Part shown: in pieces, positions 1-13,100 of the stretch
How positions within the stretch are numbered: position 1 is the stretch's first letter
Layout of the letters: the number at the start of each line of letters is the position of its first letter
Assembly (NCBI RefSeq): GCF_918797505.1
Contig: NC_092802.1
Coordinates: 18,001,883 to 18,065,882, forward strand
Reading direction: 5' to 3'
DNA: 64,000 bases
From: Bemisia tabaci
Taxonomy: Eukaryota; Arthropoda; Insecta; Hemiptera; Aleyrodidae
Program-made: the position numbers and the translations under genes
Notes under the pieces: model-generated
What the model was told of the DNA's origin: nothing
Database searches by the model: none
What the model saw: only the letters and a program-made list of their open reading frames with translations

Positions 1-501
1 CGCTCAAAATTTCATCTTATTGATATCGGCTCTCCGGTAAAATAACAGCAAATCAGCTGCGATTGATGTCAACCGTCTGCCAGACGAAAACAAGCATTGA
101 AACCGCCCTTAAAGATATTAAATTGATTAATGTAAATAAAATATTCAATAATCATTATAGTAAGAGAGGAGAAGACCCTGGTAAAAATTGGCGATAAGAG
201 CTGCGTTTCAAAATACCATAGGAATTCTTATAGCCGGCTAAAGAAGGCTACAGAAAATCATATAGCTGGCTGTAGAATGCGGAGGAAATCATACGGCCGG
301 GCTTTACGAAGCGATGAAAAATTATGCAGCCGGGTTATAGTTCCTATAGCCGGGCTTTACACTTTATCGCCTGGCTGTTGCTTTTTCGCCATCGATTATA
401 AAAGGCTATAAGAAATTGTGTAGAAATTCGTGTGCTTTGGAAATCATTAATTTTGATACGGAACCACCTTAAGCCTAACACAAAGCGGAGCGGCGACGCA
501 C
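1..501. other. Intronic or upstream DNA, no gene seen
   Basis: 230-370 holds four imperfect repeats of ATAGCCGGGCTTTAC. Nothing else was recognised. It is presumably BNIP3 intron. Confidence 0.4.
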
Positions 502-579
502 TGGCGCCTACAAACCTAACAGGGATACTTCACGCATTGCGCAACGCGTGAAGTATCCCTGTTAGGTTTGTAGGCGCCA
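502..579. repeat. Perfect 34-bp-arm palindrome
   Basis: 502-535 and 546-579 are exact reverse complements around a 10-nt spacer that itself contains TTGCGCAA. The arms carry GGCGCCTACAAACCTAACAG and GCGTGAAGTATCC, the motif of the tandem units at 11525, 24690 and 39120. Confidence 0.85.
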
Positions 580-1084
580 ATGCGCGTTTGGCGCTGGCTG
601 CCCGCCTGCCGCGCCGCAGCGTGCCACGGCGCTTGAAGCAACTATTTCACACCAGAAGTATTGCACAGTATCATACGAACTTGAAGGAAACTTTCTTGTT
701 TATCTATGACTGGAAACGCACCTAATAAGTTTGAAGTTCTCAATAATTCCATCCCTAAAAAAGTAAAAAATGAAATAACGGAAGTAAATCGGTTTTTTGC
801 TTTCTTTTTGCGAGTAACCTAATAATAAATAGTAATAATTCCAACTTGGTATCATGAATAGATGTCTTTAGAAGTAAAGGAAGTGCTAACGATCGGAAGT
901 ACTCAGTTCAAAAAAACACTTGGGGTTAATGTTGCGAGATTGTGCTACAAAATGTGGATTATTTTTACATGGGTTTAGGTAGGGAAATTTGAGCACTATC
1001 CGACAGCAATGCTGGAGGTTCTTGAAGAGCACTCTCAGGAAGCTTCTATGGTAGAGAACTTTCTTATCGAGAGGCTGACTCCAT

Positions 1085-1249
1085 CAGTGGCGTGGCGTGC
1101 TTTGCGATATATCGATTGTTACGCCATACAAACCTATAGTAAAGAATCGATTATTAAGGTGTTCACTGCGAATACCCTGTTTATCGATCCTTTTCCATAG
1201 GTTTAAATGGCTTAACAATCGATATATCGCAAAGCACGCCACGCCACTG
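1085..1249. mobile_element. Palindromic hAT MITE (165-bp family), copy 1
   Basis: Starts CAGTGGCGTGGCG and ends CGCCACGCCACTG. The arms contain ATATATCGATTGTTA and its complement. The flanks are GACTCCAT and GACTCCCT, a slightly decayed 8-bp target duplication. Confidence 0.85.
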
Positions 1250-1568
1250 GACTCCCTTGGAGATGAAAACGAAGCAGCGCTGCAAATACCCAGCTGTAAG
1301 CAGCAATTGCTCCGAAGTGTTTTCAATCGACTTTTCCCAACCAAGCAAATACTACAAGAACGAGAGGAAAATTTGAACCGTACTCTATTTAACAATAACA
1401 GCTCAACTCTGGTAGAAATTCAATGCAGTTACGCTGTTTTTTCCCGAGCGCGGTCAAGGAAAAGTCAAGCGCGTGACTCCGCTTCTCAGCGCTATGGCTG
1501 CTTGCGCTGACTGTTGTCGAATTTTCGCCATTTTCCCCGAGAAAATTCATTTATAATTTCAAAGAGCA

Positions 1569-2047
1569 CCGTGCCATGGAAAAACGCCGTTTGAACCTTC
1601 AGGAGTTGCGAGACTTCCTTTGATGAATCACAGATTCACTGGAAAAAAAACACATTGGATCTGGAGTCCAGACTCTTGAAAACATTGACAAGAAAAAAAA
1701 CTCTTGATTCAATCAGATTTTTGCTTAAATCATAAGGAAATCCGCTCAAATTAAGAGGCTTGGTCCCTGATTTAAGCAAAAATCCGATTGAATCAAGAGT
1801 ATTTTTTCTTGTGGATGTTTTTAAGAGTCTGGACGCTAGATCCAATGTGATTTTTTTTCCAGTGTTTCCTGGTAATCTTATGAATATTTTCTTCCATTTT
1901 TTTAGATAATATTGCTCGCAATTTCACCGAACGTTCTTGAAAATTTCAAGGAAAAATATTCATAAATCTCCTCTAAAATAAACATTTTATCGACGGAAAT
2001 TTGGCAACTCTCGATTGTTCATACGGCGTTTTCCCTTAGCACGGCAG
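1569..2047. mobile_element. CTGCCGTG MITE with nested 225-bp palindrome
   Basis: The family is about 250 bp with ends of the form CTGCCGTGCTAAGGAAAAAC and its complement; the arms contain GCCGTATGAAC and TTGCCAAATTTCC. This copy begins CCGTGCCATGGAAAAACG and ends CTTAGCACGGCAG. It is opened by the insertion at 1637-1864. Confidence 0.8.
1637..1864. mobile_element. 225-bp palindromic MITE (CACTGGAAAAAAA family), copy 1
   Basis: Almost perfect palindrome: CACTGGAAAAAAAACACATT ... TCCAATGTG ... CCAGTG, with arms containing GGATCTGGAGTCCAGACTC and GATTCAATCAGATT. It is inserted in the CTGCCGTG MITE. Confidence 0.82.
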
Positions 2048-2214
2048 CAAACCAGCGGGCAATGAGCATACGATTGACTCACTTAACGTATGTACTTTGT
2101 TGCATACGGCGAGCCCGCTATTTGCATTATCGTCGTCCGTTAATTTCCCGTTTTCGTTGATCGTTCGGCGTGAGATCAGTTCGGGTGTGAGACGTAACTT
2201 GTGTTATCATCGCT

Positions 2215-2560
2215 TGGAAACCCGGAAAGACAGGGAATTTACGGCGACCTAAGAAAGTCAGGGAGAGTCAGGAAAAGTCAGGAATATATAGGAAAATTCA
2301 AAGCATTTTAGCGGGAGCGTTTAGCAGCAACCAGTGCCAGTGAGTGGACTGTTGAATCGTTATCAAATGAACTTGAGTCCCTATCTTGACCATACCATTT
2401 ATCGATCAAGGTCATCCAATAGCAATTCAACAATCGAGCCGCAAATTACAGGGTTGCCACAGTCAGGGAAAACCGGGAAATGTTAGGAAATTTTAAATAG
2501 TCAGGGAAAACCGCGAAATGTCAGGGAAAATGACGAAAATGTCAGAGAAAATTTGTTGAA
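2215..2560 (+). repeat. GTCAGGGAAA-rich degenerate repeat
   Basis: Many loosely spaced GTCAGGGAAA / GTCAGGAAA units. The pattern resumes at 3237-3430. It surrounds the single palindrome at 2349-2443. Confidence 0.55.
2349..2443. mobile_element. Single copy of the ATTGTTGAATCG palindrome
   Basis: TGTTGAATCGTTATCAAATG ... CAATTCAACAATCG, the diverged form of the 111-bp unit. Confidence 0.7.
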
Positions 2561-2630
2561 TCACCCTCATTTGCTTTCTAGAATGGGTTTCGAAGATTTC
2601 GAACAACAAATTTTGCCTTAAAACTATTTT

Positions 2631-2779
2631 CAATGGAGATGTTGCATGTGTGAGGAATTTGCGATTTGACTGTTGATTCTTTTGTAAAAGTTCGCGACAA
2701 ACACGATGGTGCAACTGGTTTTCTCTGAAATCAACACCCAAGCTCATAAAAAGCTCTCAAGTTGAGGCCAAAATGGAGG
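2631..2779. mobile_element. 510-bp inverted element (AATGGAGATGTTGC), left part
   Basis: Starts CAATGGAGATGTTGCATGTG and runs to CCAAAATGGAGG. The mate half is at 3115-3205. Confidence 0.72.
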
Positions 2780-2835
2780 ACACCGGGGTAGGTTCGACAC
2801 CAGGAAAATAGGACTCGCCGTTTTCAACGACTTGA

Positions 2836-2990
2836 ACGCGCACCGTGGTTTACGCGCAATGCATGAAGTATCCTGCGGTCTTGTAAGGCGCTGATACGCG
2901 CTGCGTGCATACCGTGCTGTACGCGCAGTGCATGGAGTATCCTCCGGTCTTGTAAGGCGCTGGTATGCGTTCCGCGCCGCACTAGGCTGC
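2836..2990 (+). repeat. Two tandem GTCTTGTAAGGCGC units
   Basis: Two copies of about 73 bp (CGCGCAATGCATGAAGTATC ... GTCTTGTAAGGCGC), related to the units inside the CAGGGCCGG elements. Confidence 0.65.
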
Positions 2991-2996
2991 CGTGCT

Positions 2997-3114
2997 AGAG
3001 AAGAACGCCGATGAGCCTTCAGACGTTGCCGAATTGCTCTTGATAAAATTCGAATTTAAGGGGAAATCTGTGAATAGTTTTCCTCCAATTTTTCAGAAGA
3101 TTTTATTCGCAATC
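2997..3114. mobile_element. CTGCCGTG MITE, left half
   Basis: Begins CTGCCGTGCTAGAGAAGAAC. The sequence changes after TTCGCAATCATGGG into the inverted element at 3115-3205. Confidence 0.7.
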
Positions 3115-3205
3115 ATGGGATACCCCTTCCATTTTAGCCTCAACTTGAGAGCATAAGAATCAACAGTCAAATCGCAAAGTCCTCACACATGCAACATCTT
3201 CATTA
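3115..3205. mobile_element. 510-bp inverted element, right part with deletion
   Basis: TTCCATTTTAGCCTCAACTTG ... CACATGCAACATCTTCATT. About 75 bp of the arm are missing. Confidence 0.65.
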
Positions 3206-4029
3206 TGCCTTCTTAACCATCCGTCACATCTCCAATTATCAGGGAATTTCACCAAAATGTGTCAGGGAAATCAAGGAAATGTCAAGGAATTCCATTTTCT
3301 AAATTCTGTTGCAACCTTGAGATTACTTAAAAGGAAGATAAAGCTAAATTAACGATTTTGTTCGACGGTCCGAGGAAGTCAGGGGATTCGAAGATTATGC
3401 AGTCCGGCAAAATCATTAAAGTCAGGGAATCGGAAAATGAAGAAATTTTGGAAACCCTGAACACGATTCCCTTTTTATCTCAAACGAAAACGCATAGATT
3501 AAAAAGATATTCTCTCCAGCAAAAACTCTCAAAAAATTAGTAAAAAAGTTTTTATTTATTATTTAAACCAATCGGTCTTTACGTAAAGAATTTGATTTTC
3601 TAATTATTTAAAGAAAACTTATCCCTCGCCTAAAGCATTCTTTTAACTTTTTGGACCATACTTTATTCAAGTCATTTGACGTTATAAAATTATCTCCAGA
3701 AGATGTGAAAACGTCTTAAATTTACTCGGAACTTTCGAGAAAATCTTGTTTTTCTTCAGTGGATGTGTGAGAGAATGGAAGAAAATCCCGTATTTTTATT
3801 GGGGATTTCTCTAGCAATATCAGAAAAATCACGAAAATGACAAAGAACTTTGAACATTAGAGACGCAGTGCTCCATGATGCAATTTAGTTTTTTCCCCTA
3901 AATTCTCAGCGAATATAAATTTTTCATTTATGACTAATGAATTGATCGCAAATTTGACTGATTGTTAGTCCGCGCTCAAATAGCAAATAAATATTTTCAA
4001 GTCGATTTTCTCTTCTTTTTTTGTTGCAG

Positions 4030-4114
4030 TCCCAAATCTCCACCCAACAGTCCAAACACAGAACTGTCAACAGACGAGGATCTGAAAGGTGTCTTCATCA
4101 ACTATAGCTACAAG
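4030..4114 (+). CDS. BNIP3: BNIP3 internal exon (Ser/Pro-rich segment)
   Basis: The acceptor follows a T-rich tract ending TTGTTGCAG, and the donor is AAG|GTAAGC. The first base completes a codon begun upstream (phase 2), and the exon ends on a codon boundary. It encodes a Ser/Pro-rich stretch (PKSPPNSPNTELSTDEDLKG) followed by VFINYSYK. The other two frames are closed or meaningless. The SP/TDE-rich character resembles the region of BNIP3 before the BH3-like segment. No start codon is present, so at least one more exon lies upstream outside the window. Confidence 0.88.
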
Positions 4115-7100
4115 GTAAGCCGATAAGCTCTCGCAAATTGATTCTCGCCGATAGTTTACCGGGTGAATGACAAGGAAAATTGGATCGCTGCGATTGTTTT
4201 CTCCTGCGTGATTCGGTGTTAAAATCGCGACTCGTGGTCGGGCCAATTGAATATTTTATGCTAATCCAACCTAGGAAAAGTGTAACGTAGCGATTATCGC
4301 TGTTCTTTGTCCGGCAGTCCAGCAACTCGATTTTGCAACGTTTCATTTTCTTTGAACCCGTGTAAGCAGATTTACAATACAATTCTTTAATGGAAACAAT
4401 TTTTGAAAGATGATAAGAAAATGACGGAATAAAAGTGAATAGAAACGTGACACTTTATCTTGAATTTGCGGGAAATTAATGTGAAATTAATAATTTACTA
4501 AAAAAAATCCTCTTAACCCGTTTTAAGTCAACAGAAGGCACTCGTTCGAAAAAAAAACTATTATACGGGTGAAAAGAAGACACCGACTTGGAGCTGGTAT
4601 AGAACATGACTCACTAACACCCCCCCCCCCCTCTCCGCGAGGACTCCGAATTTAGACCAACAAATTAAGATCAGTATGATGTGGAGAAAATACAGTAAAT
4701 TTATAAATACAATTTTAACCACAAAATTGTTTGAAACCATAATTTTATCTTACCTGTTATGAAAAATTTGCCTCTGGTTATTAAAATCGCTGACCAGTGA
4801 CTGCGAATCCAATCAATTATCGAAGAATTTACAGGGCATGTAAAACTCGAGGGGCAGAATGAAGGAATGTCTCGTAGAATCGTTGCCAAAGTCAGCAGCT
4901 TTTAGCTTTCAAATCAATTTTAACCAACAAAATTACAGGGCACCATGGCAAAACTACACTCGAAATCTCACCACCTAATTTTTTCTCCTCTTTTAGTGTA
5001 TTACACTATTGCGTTTTCTGAAGTTTTTTTTTGCAAGCTGAGCGTGCAGATTCACCAGTTGCTTTCATTGATTTTTCGCAACGACTCCCACTGTTTTTCC
5101 TGATGTGGCGTGAATTGCGATATATCGATTGTTATGCCATTTAAGCGTATGGAAAAGGATCGATAGACAGGGTGTTCGCAGCGAACACCTTAATAATCGA
5201 TTCTTTACAACAGGTTTAAATGACATAACAATCGATACATCGCAAAGCACGCCACACCACTGCTGTTTTTCCTGGTGTGTCAGCACCCGCTTTTTTCCCC
5301 ACTTCCTCGCGGGGGGAGGGGGGGGGGGGGGGGGGTTAGTGAGTCATGTTCTATACCAGCACCAAGTCGGTGTCTTCTTTTCACCCGTATAATAGTTTTT
5401 TTTTTCATGCCCCTCTTTCTTTCTGTCTTAGTTCGCCAGAGTTGCCAGACTCTATCGCATTTTCTTGCTTTTTCAGAAGCAACGCAATTCGCGAGTACGG
5501 GTGTCTGCTTAGTGAGTTAAACGCTTTTCAGGAATACCGCTAAATTCATGGCCAAAATTGCCTTTAGGATGGGCTTAAAATAGTTACCGCCGAGTTGTGT
5601 CGTGTGTATTGCGATGGGTCGATTGATCTGCCATTGGAACCTATGGAAAAGGATCGATGTATCCGACGAACGCGAACTCCTAAATAATCAATTCTTTATC
5701 GTGGCCTCGCGTGGGAAAACCCGTGGCGTGGCGTGTTTTGCGATATATCGATTGATCTGCCCTTTAAACCTATGGAAAAGGATAGATAAACAAGGTGTTC
5801 GCAACGAACACCTTGATATCTTGATTCTTCACCACAACTTTAATTGGGGAAGTATCGATAATCGATCATTCACGCCACGCCATTGGGGGAAAATATCGAT
5901 AGCCAATCGATTCGTCCCTCGCCAGAGTTACTGCCTTGGCTTTTGAAGTCCTTGTATAAGCATAAATAACTATGATCAAGTATAGCTTTATCGTTGCATA
6001 GAACATTTGGCTGATTACAGAGGTGGACTCCTCTAATTAAGTATCGTACGGGCTTCAACCATAAGAGCTTCTTATTATAGCTCGAAGTTGCTCTCAAACA
6101 AAATCAATGGCGTCACCCCACCCCGTTTCTCGCTTAATTTTACATGGGTTTAATCAGACTCAACAAATTTTAGAGACCCCGCTACCTCCGTGTTAACAAA
6201 TCTTAAGCTATGTAATTGCTGAGGTAAGAATCAAGTTCGCAGCTCAACGCTATTTTTCGCGGAATGATGGTTGATGAGTAACTCGGTGAGCAACAGTGTC
6301 AAAGGTAATTCGCGCAATGATTTTTGATGAAAAGTCGAGGTAAGCACCTTCGGGGCCACGGTATCGGTGTCACTTAGCGTGGTACACATCGTTCAAGCGT
6401 CGAGGCCGAGGCGCCTTCAATTTATGCATATGCAACACGGACATCCAAAGTGTACGAATAGTTGTATCTAAACCCTAGGTGTTGACAGTCAGAATTCAGA
6501 GACCCGACGCGCCTTCAATTTTTGCGTATGCAACACGCGTATCTGAAGAACACGAATAGTTGCTTGTTAGTGCCGTTCGTAAAATCGCATTTCCACCGTT
6601 TTATCGACAGGTGCAAGAATAAAGTCCTGAGAAAATGGACCTCTTAGTGTCAAAAAGGAAAATTTTATGACATTAAACCTCGGTTCATTGTCGTTCAAAT
6701 CGTCAAAAATCATCCACAAGACTCTTAGAAATTGTATGAATGATTATAAATCGATGGATTTCATCTTCAACCATAGTAAGAGTCTTTTTAGTTTCATGCT
6801 ACGATAGACGGCAGTGCGTGTCATGTTCCGCATGTTTGCGTGTTTATAAGGACACACAAACACGTTTTAAGGTTGGAAATTGACTAATGAGGGTACCATT
6901 TTATTAGGCGAGTTTTTGCAAATTAGGTTAGACTTACCAACTCAACTTTTTGGTTATCAGTCTCCATTGGGCGAATCCAAGCGGTGACTTCCGAAAGTAA
7001 CCTTAATAGTTTAGAAAAGATAGCAAGAGGTGGTCTCTAAAATAAATCGTTTGTGGTCTTAGTTGATTGAATTGCAAATCTTTGGCTCTTTCTTGTCGGG

Positions 7101-10100
7101 ATTTGTCATTGAAAATGCAACACCGCTCCAAATTAAGTAATTAATACATTCCGAAGCGGTCAGCCGACACCTTTGTTGTACCGCGACGCGGCGACTTACA
7201 GTGGATCGAGTCAATAGGAAAGGTCAGACAACATTTGGAAACTTTAAAAGCCTATAACTCATTTTATACAAAACTTTGAGGTTCTGAAAGTCGTTTCATT
7301 GGTTCTCTTTTGAAATTTTCCTCTTGAAGCACCCCTTAAAATTTAAAATGTGACGAATTCAGTAGTAAAATTTGCAGTTTTATAGTCAAAAAAATTTTGC
7401 CCGACCTCTCTGATTTACTCGATCCACTGTGTGACGCGACAAGTTCTCCTCCTTGCTTAATTGTTCTTCGTTGTTTAGAAAGTGTTTTGATTCACTCCTG
7501 TCGGAATTAAAATTAAGAGGAGTGTAAACAAGATAAATACCCTCCCTCTTCCCACGATGCCCAATAAAATCTCGGAATTACAGATGTCTTTTTATACCGC
7601 TGATGACGATCTCAATCGTGAGCTAACTTATTCTTGTGCGCAGTTTCGAAGAAGTTAGATAGAAGAGCGAGGACAAGTTGTTTTCTCCTTTCTCTGGAGT
7701 TCCGACCGTTTAACAAAAACGTTCCTGAACGAAGAATGTTCGCAGGAGTATCCGATGAAAAGTTTTTCTATACACTTAAATGTTTATGCAGTCACAATTT
7801 GCGTCGGTAATTGAGGACGTATTCAACAAAAAGACCTTCTTTAAGACTTTGCAGCTTGGCTCTGTTTTTTCTCTATAACATGAATGGGGGTCTAGGGATT
7901 TTGATTTTTATTATTTTGTGTATATTTTTGTTTTTCGATTCAGGAGGGGGTTGAAACCACCCGAAACGTTCATATTCAAACATTTTTACCACGGCTTCAC
8001 ATTTGTTGTTTTCTAGCCGTGGTCACCCGTTTTCTTGTGTTTTTTTACTTGGTTCTTCAACCTCCATTTACAAGTGGCCTATCCAAAAGCTCTGCAAAGA
8101 GTGTTCCTTTGAATCTGCTCTGATTCGGTAGTTTCAAATTTCAAGCGAAATCGCAAAATCTGTGCAATATTGTAAGCTTCATACGCCCATTTAACCAAGA
8201 ACTTGCCTTATTCTCTAATTAAATTAAGGAAAATTCCAGTTTTGAGCGATAGAGTATAGATTTGGAATCAGGCGCGTTCATTCCCACAAGAAAAACAGGT
8301 TTTCTTCTCGATCTCCGATCGCACCGAGGAAAGCATTTTTGTAGCGTCAAGAAGAGGATGAACTACGCCTCTTGAAACTTTGATTGTATCAACGGAGTTT
8401 CTTCATCGTAATCAAATTTGTCCCTTTTTTTAAAAGCAAAAGAGAAAAGCAATGAAATTAATCGATAACAACCTCCTATTTCTCTATGCGCATTTTAAAG
8501 TGGGTGCCAATCATCAACATTTTAATTAAACCCTAGGAAATCCATGTTAAGACAACAGAATAAACAGTTAAGATCGTTATCGAGCCTTTAAGGAGGTAAT
8601 CCCATTTCTGGCACTTGAGCTCAGAAACCGTCCTTTTAACTTTTATGAAGCTGCGCGTTTATTTTTAGCACGCTTGCTCTCCAGAACGCTCATTGAAAAC
8701 CCTCCGGAATTTCATCATAACCGTCCATTGTTCTTCCCCGTTCTCATTGCGACGAGATTGAATCCAACAAACACCCTTGAGACGGTGAAACTATTAACCT
8801 AGTCAGGAATCTGGGTTGAGCTTGTAAACATGAGTCAGAATGTCGCCGGTGCCTTGCAGCAAGGAAAGATGTGGGTTAACACAATGTACAGGGTGTCAAG
8901 GAAAAACATCCCTCCCTGCATACCTGTATCTTGGGAGTGGTTGGAATAGAAAGATGGTGAAGTAGCTGTTTGATTAGAAAGAAAATTTTTTGAAAGGCTC
9001 CTTAGTAGAGTGGTGAGAGTTCACCTAAAATAATCTCATGGTTGATATAATACAATCTTTTAGTTTTTCTTCCAGCACTTTCAGATCAAATAACTCTTAC
9101 AATTGGTGATTAACATTAACTCAGCTCTACAAGATGAGACGTACGATAAGAAAGTGTTTTTGTTTTTTTTTCCCCCCTTAAAAGAAGCAAAAATTATATT
9201 TTTCCTAAGTGAATTCCTGCGGGAAGACGATTTTCACCAAAAATTGAACTGTTTTAGTCAATTTTGCAACGTTAGAATGGAGTTACTATTCTCCGCTGGG
9301 ATAAACTATAAATTGTTCCAATGCTCCCACTATCAACTAAGCTTTTTTAGAGTAAGTGGTGCAATCGTCTCAGAGACGCAGATAGAGATTTTACAGAGTA
9401 CCCTGTATGAAGAAGAACGATTCCACCTGAAACACCAATAAAACGTACCCCAGATGTAATCTGCTGTGTTAAGGAAAAACGCCGTATGAACTTTCGAGAG
9501 TTGCCGAATTTACTGCGATAAAAAAATGTATTTATTAGGAAAGTCGTGAATATTTTTCCTTGAAATCTTCAGTAACTTTAGGTGAAATTGCGAACAAAAA
9601 AATCTGGAAGATAGGAAGAAAAATAATCATTAGTTTCCTCGAAAATTTGTGTTTAATCGAAGGAAATTTGGCACCGCGTAAGGATCATACGTCGTTTGTC
9701 CTCAGTACGGCAGTAATGGCCGTGCAATTAAAGCCCGCGCGAGACAGTTTGCTTATTAATCCCTCTGGATTACAACCGGGAAACGCTCAGCTCCAATTTG
9801 AATTCCGCCTCGGAAGCAGGAGGTTAGCAGGTGGGCTCAATCAGGGGAGCGACTGGCATCCTCATAAACCCTCGCAGAGTAGTGAATCGAAGGACCACTA
9901 GACAAGGCACGAATTTAAGCATCCTGAAATAAGTTTCTATGTAAAGTGTGCATAAACCCGCTGCAGATGGAGCTTTAATCTTTTAAACGCTCTCCGTTCA
10001 AAACTCATCAAATGAAAGTTAGATTGAAATTTTTTATTTTTTATTCTTAGAACGTATCTCGATGAGGGAAAATTGTGCTTGTATGTGAGCTTTTTTCCTC

Positions 10101-13100
10101 TGTAGAGATATCAGCTTTATGTTGAATTTGACGCACGTTGGCTAAAAAACTCCAACATGCCGTCTGGAGATCCTTCCGTCCACCGCAATCAGTTGGTGTG
10201 GAATTTTTTACGTATGATAAGGGATCTGAGTTAGAAAAAGCCTCAACATCGCGTTGGTAATATGCTAACATAGAGGAGTTTATAACGAGCATGTTTGCAA
10301 AAACAATAAAAACAACATTTTTTTCTTCTCTCATTCTCTTCCTTTTCTGAGTTTCCATATTTTATTTTCCTTTTCAATATCCTTCCTATCCGTCCACCTC
10401 TTTCCTTTGGGCTTTCTCCTCCTTCTATTTTAGTGCAAAAAGTGAGACATAATAAAAAACACGCTAATTTTGGAAAGTTTTTGGCTCAACGCGTAATTTT
10501 GACCCACCTCCAAAATTGTCAGGGTGTCTACAAGTCCGGAATTTCCGGAAAGTCCGAACATAGTACGGATGTTTTGAAGGCGGTCCGGAAGTTCTGTAAA
10601 AGTGCGGCAATTGCGCAAAAAAGTCCGGAATTTCACTCATTTTTGTGTCATTTTAAGCGAGAAATTCAAATTTTTGAAATCTTTCGAATTTAGTCAAATG
10701 GAAGTACTTAAAAAGCACTGAATTTTTCTGTTGAGGAGGTATTGAATTTCTTGGGAATGTACTGAAAAAATACTGTAAAAGTACTGGTTTTTGAACAGCC
10801 TGGTTTAGTAGACACCCTGATTATAAATTTTCACGCGTGAAATTTTTAGCATACGGAGATTTCGAGGTGGGGTTTGCGACCAATTTTTGCTCCACCGTCG
10901 ATGTAACCACTTGCTCTGTAACTACGACGAACCCGCCTCTCGAAACAAAGTCGCTTGATTGTCCAATAGAATTTGTCTAATATACATGGGTTTTAATGGG
11001 GGAAAATGCTGGTATTTCAGCACTATCTGGCAACAATGCTGGGAGGCTAAAGTTTCCCATATCAACGGTGTAAGTCCGCAACCACGTATCTCGGTTTGCG
11101 ATATCGCTGACTTCCTGTCATACTTTATTTTTTAAACGGAAAACTACTCAACGACAATTCTTTAAAACTGCCGTGATTTTTCTTCTCTGTGCGGTGAAAA
11201 TTCTGCAAAAACTTCAAGGAATGATGTCAATTTGTTCTCCTTTAAAAAAATAATGTTAAGGCAGAGATTTTCAAACGCTGCAAACGAGATATGTGACTGC
11301 GGACTCACACCGTCGATGTTTACCCTTCAATTGTGGTAAAAACCAACAAGCAGAGACCATCAAAAGAAATGACGCGAGGTCCTGTATTTGCGGCGATTTT
11401 AGCGTCACGCAAGCCAGAGAAGAAAGCGCGTTCGAGTCGCAAGTCATCGTCATCGTGTGATGCGCCTTTAATCTAGCTAGCTGCAACATGCCTTTACCTG
11501 TAGTCGAATAGTTATCGCAAATGGCTCTCGCATTGCGTTCGGCGCAATGCGAGAAGTATTCATGCAGTCTTGTAGGCGCTAATATGCGTCACGCCGACCG
11601 CACTGTTCGGCGCAATGCGAGAAGTATTCCTGCAGTCTTGCAGGCGCTGATACGAGTTTGCCGCCGGCCGCACCGTGCTTAGCGCGATTATTCGAACTCG
11701 TGTTAGGATAATCGTGGCATCGAACATTGGGGCTTGTGTTGCCCATGTTGTGTTTCGATGAATTTTCACGAGGCAGAGATTTTCAAACACTGCAAACGAG
11801 ATGCGTGATTGCGGACTTACACCGTCGATATGTTCCGCTCGCATGCTCTTCCGGATAATAATAGTGGCGTGGCGTGCTTTGCGATATATCGATTGATCGG
11901 TCATTTAAACCTATGGAAAAGAATCGACAAACAGGGTGTTTGCAGCGAACACCTTAATAATCGATTCTTTACCATAGGTTTAAATGGCATAACAATCGAT
12001 AAATCGCAATTCACGCCACGCCACTGGATAATATATCGAGTGAATTACCACCATCCAGCATTTTCTGTCAAAAGATATAACAAAAACAACAACACATACC
12101 CAGACAATAAATCCCAAAAAATCGAGCTCGCAGAGACCGTTAATTTGATCAGTGACGTACGCATCAAGCCGCTATCACTCGAAACGCCGCGAAACGACTT
12201 TTTTGTTTACTCTGCTCCGAGTGGGGCTAGGGAGAGGAGAGGGAATGGGTACTCAAGAATAGATTCGCAAGTGTCTATGACCTTAATCCAGTTCTTTGCC
12301 AATCTGCTGTGCTAAAGAAAAACGCCGTATGAACCTTGAGGCGTTGCCAAGTCTCCTTTGATTAAACACACATTTTCGAGGAAACTTATGATTATTTTTC
12401 TTCCAATTTTTCAGATGATATTGTTCGCAATTACACCTAAAGTTCCTGAAGATTTCAGGGGAAAATCTTCATAAATCTCCTTAAAAATACGCATTTTATC
12501 GGAGGAGTTTTGGCAACGCTTGAATGTTCATACGGCGTTTTTCCTTAGCACGGCAGAATGCACCCCGCTCTTCGACTCTTTCGTTCGTGGCGAGTCGGTT
12601 AGGTTGGCGCCCTTTTTTTGTGACGAGTTCGGATTCTTGTTTGATTTTTCCGTCCCACTGGCATGGCGTAAATGATCGATTTTATAGAGGTTTCCCCATT
12701 TCTACCGCAATGGTAACGAATCGCGAGGTGTTCGTTGCGGACACCCTGTTTATCGATACTTTTCCACAGGTTTACATGATAGATATCGATACATCGCGAA
12801 GCATGCCATGCCACTGCCGTTCCGTGCTTTGTCTGTGCCTACTCCAGGAGTTCCTGTGCGAGGGTTGCAAGTTGATGCTTTGATCAGGGTGTCTACAAGT
12901 CCGGAAAGTTCGGAAATAGTACTGATTTTTTATTGGCGGTCCGGATCTATTGCAAAAGTGCGGAAATTCCGTCAGAAGGTCCGGAATTTTTCATTTTTGT
13001 CGCAATTTTAGAGAGAAATTCAAATTTTTGAAATTTTTTGAATTTCGTCAAATGAAGGTACTGGAAAAGTAAGTAAAAGCACTGATCTTCGGCCAGTCTG

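Noticed and set aside
1097..1510. 137-codon ORF over the first 165-bp MITE
   Set aside because: The MITE palindrome lacks stops in some frames, so similar ORFs recur at every copy (for example 5065, 11809, 55921). They are repeat shadows.
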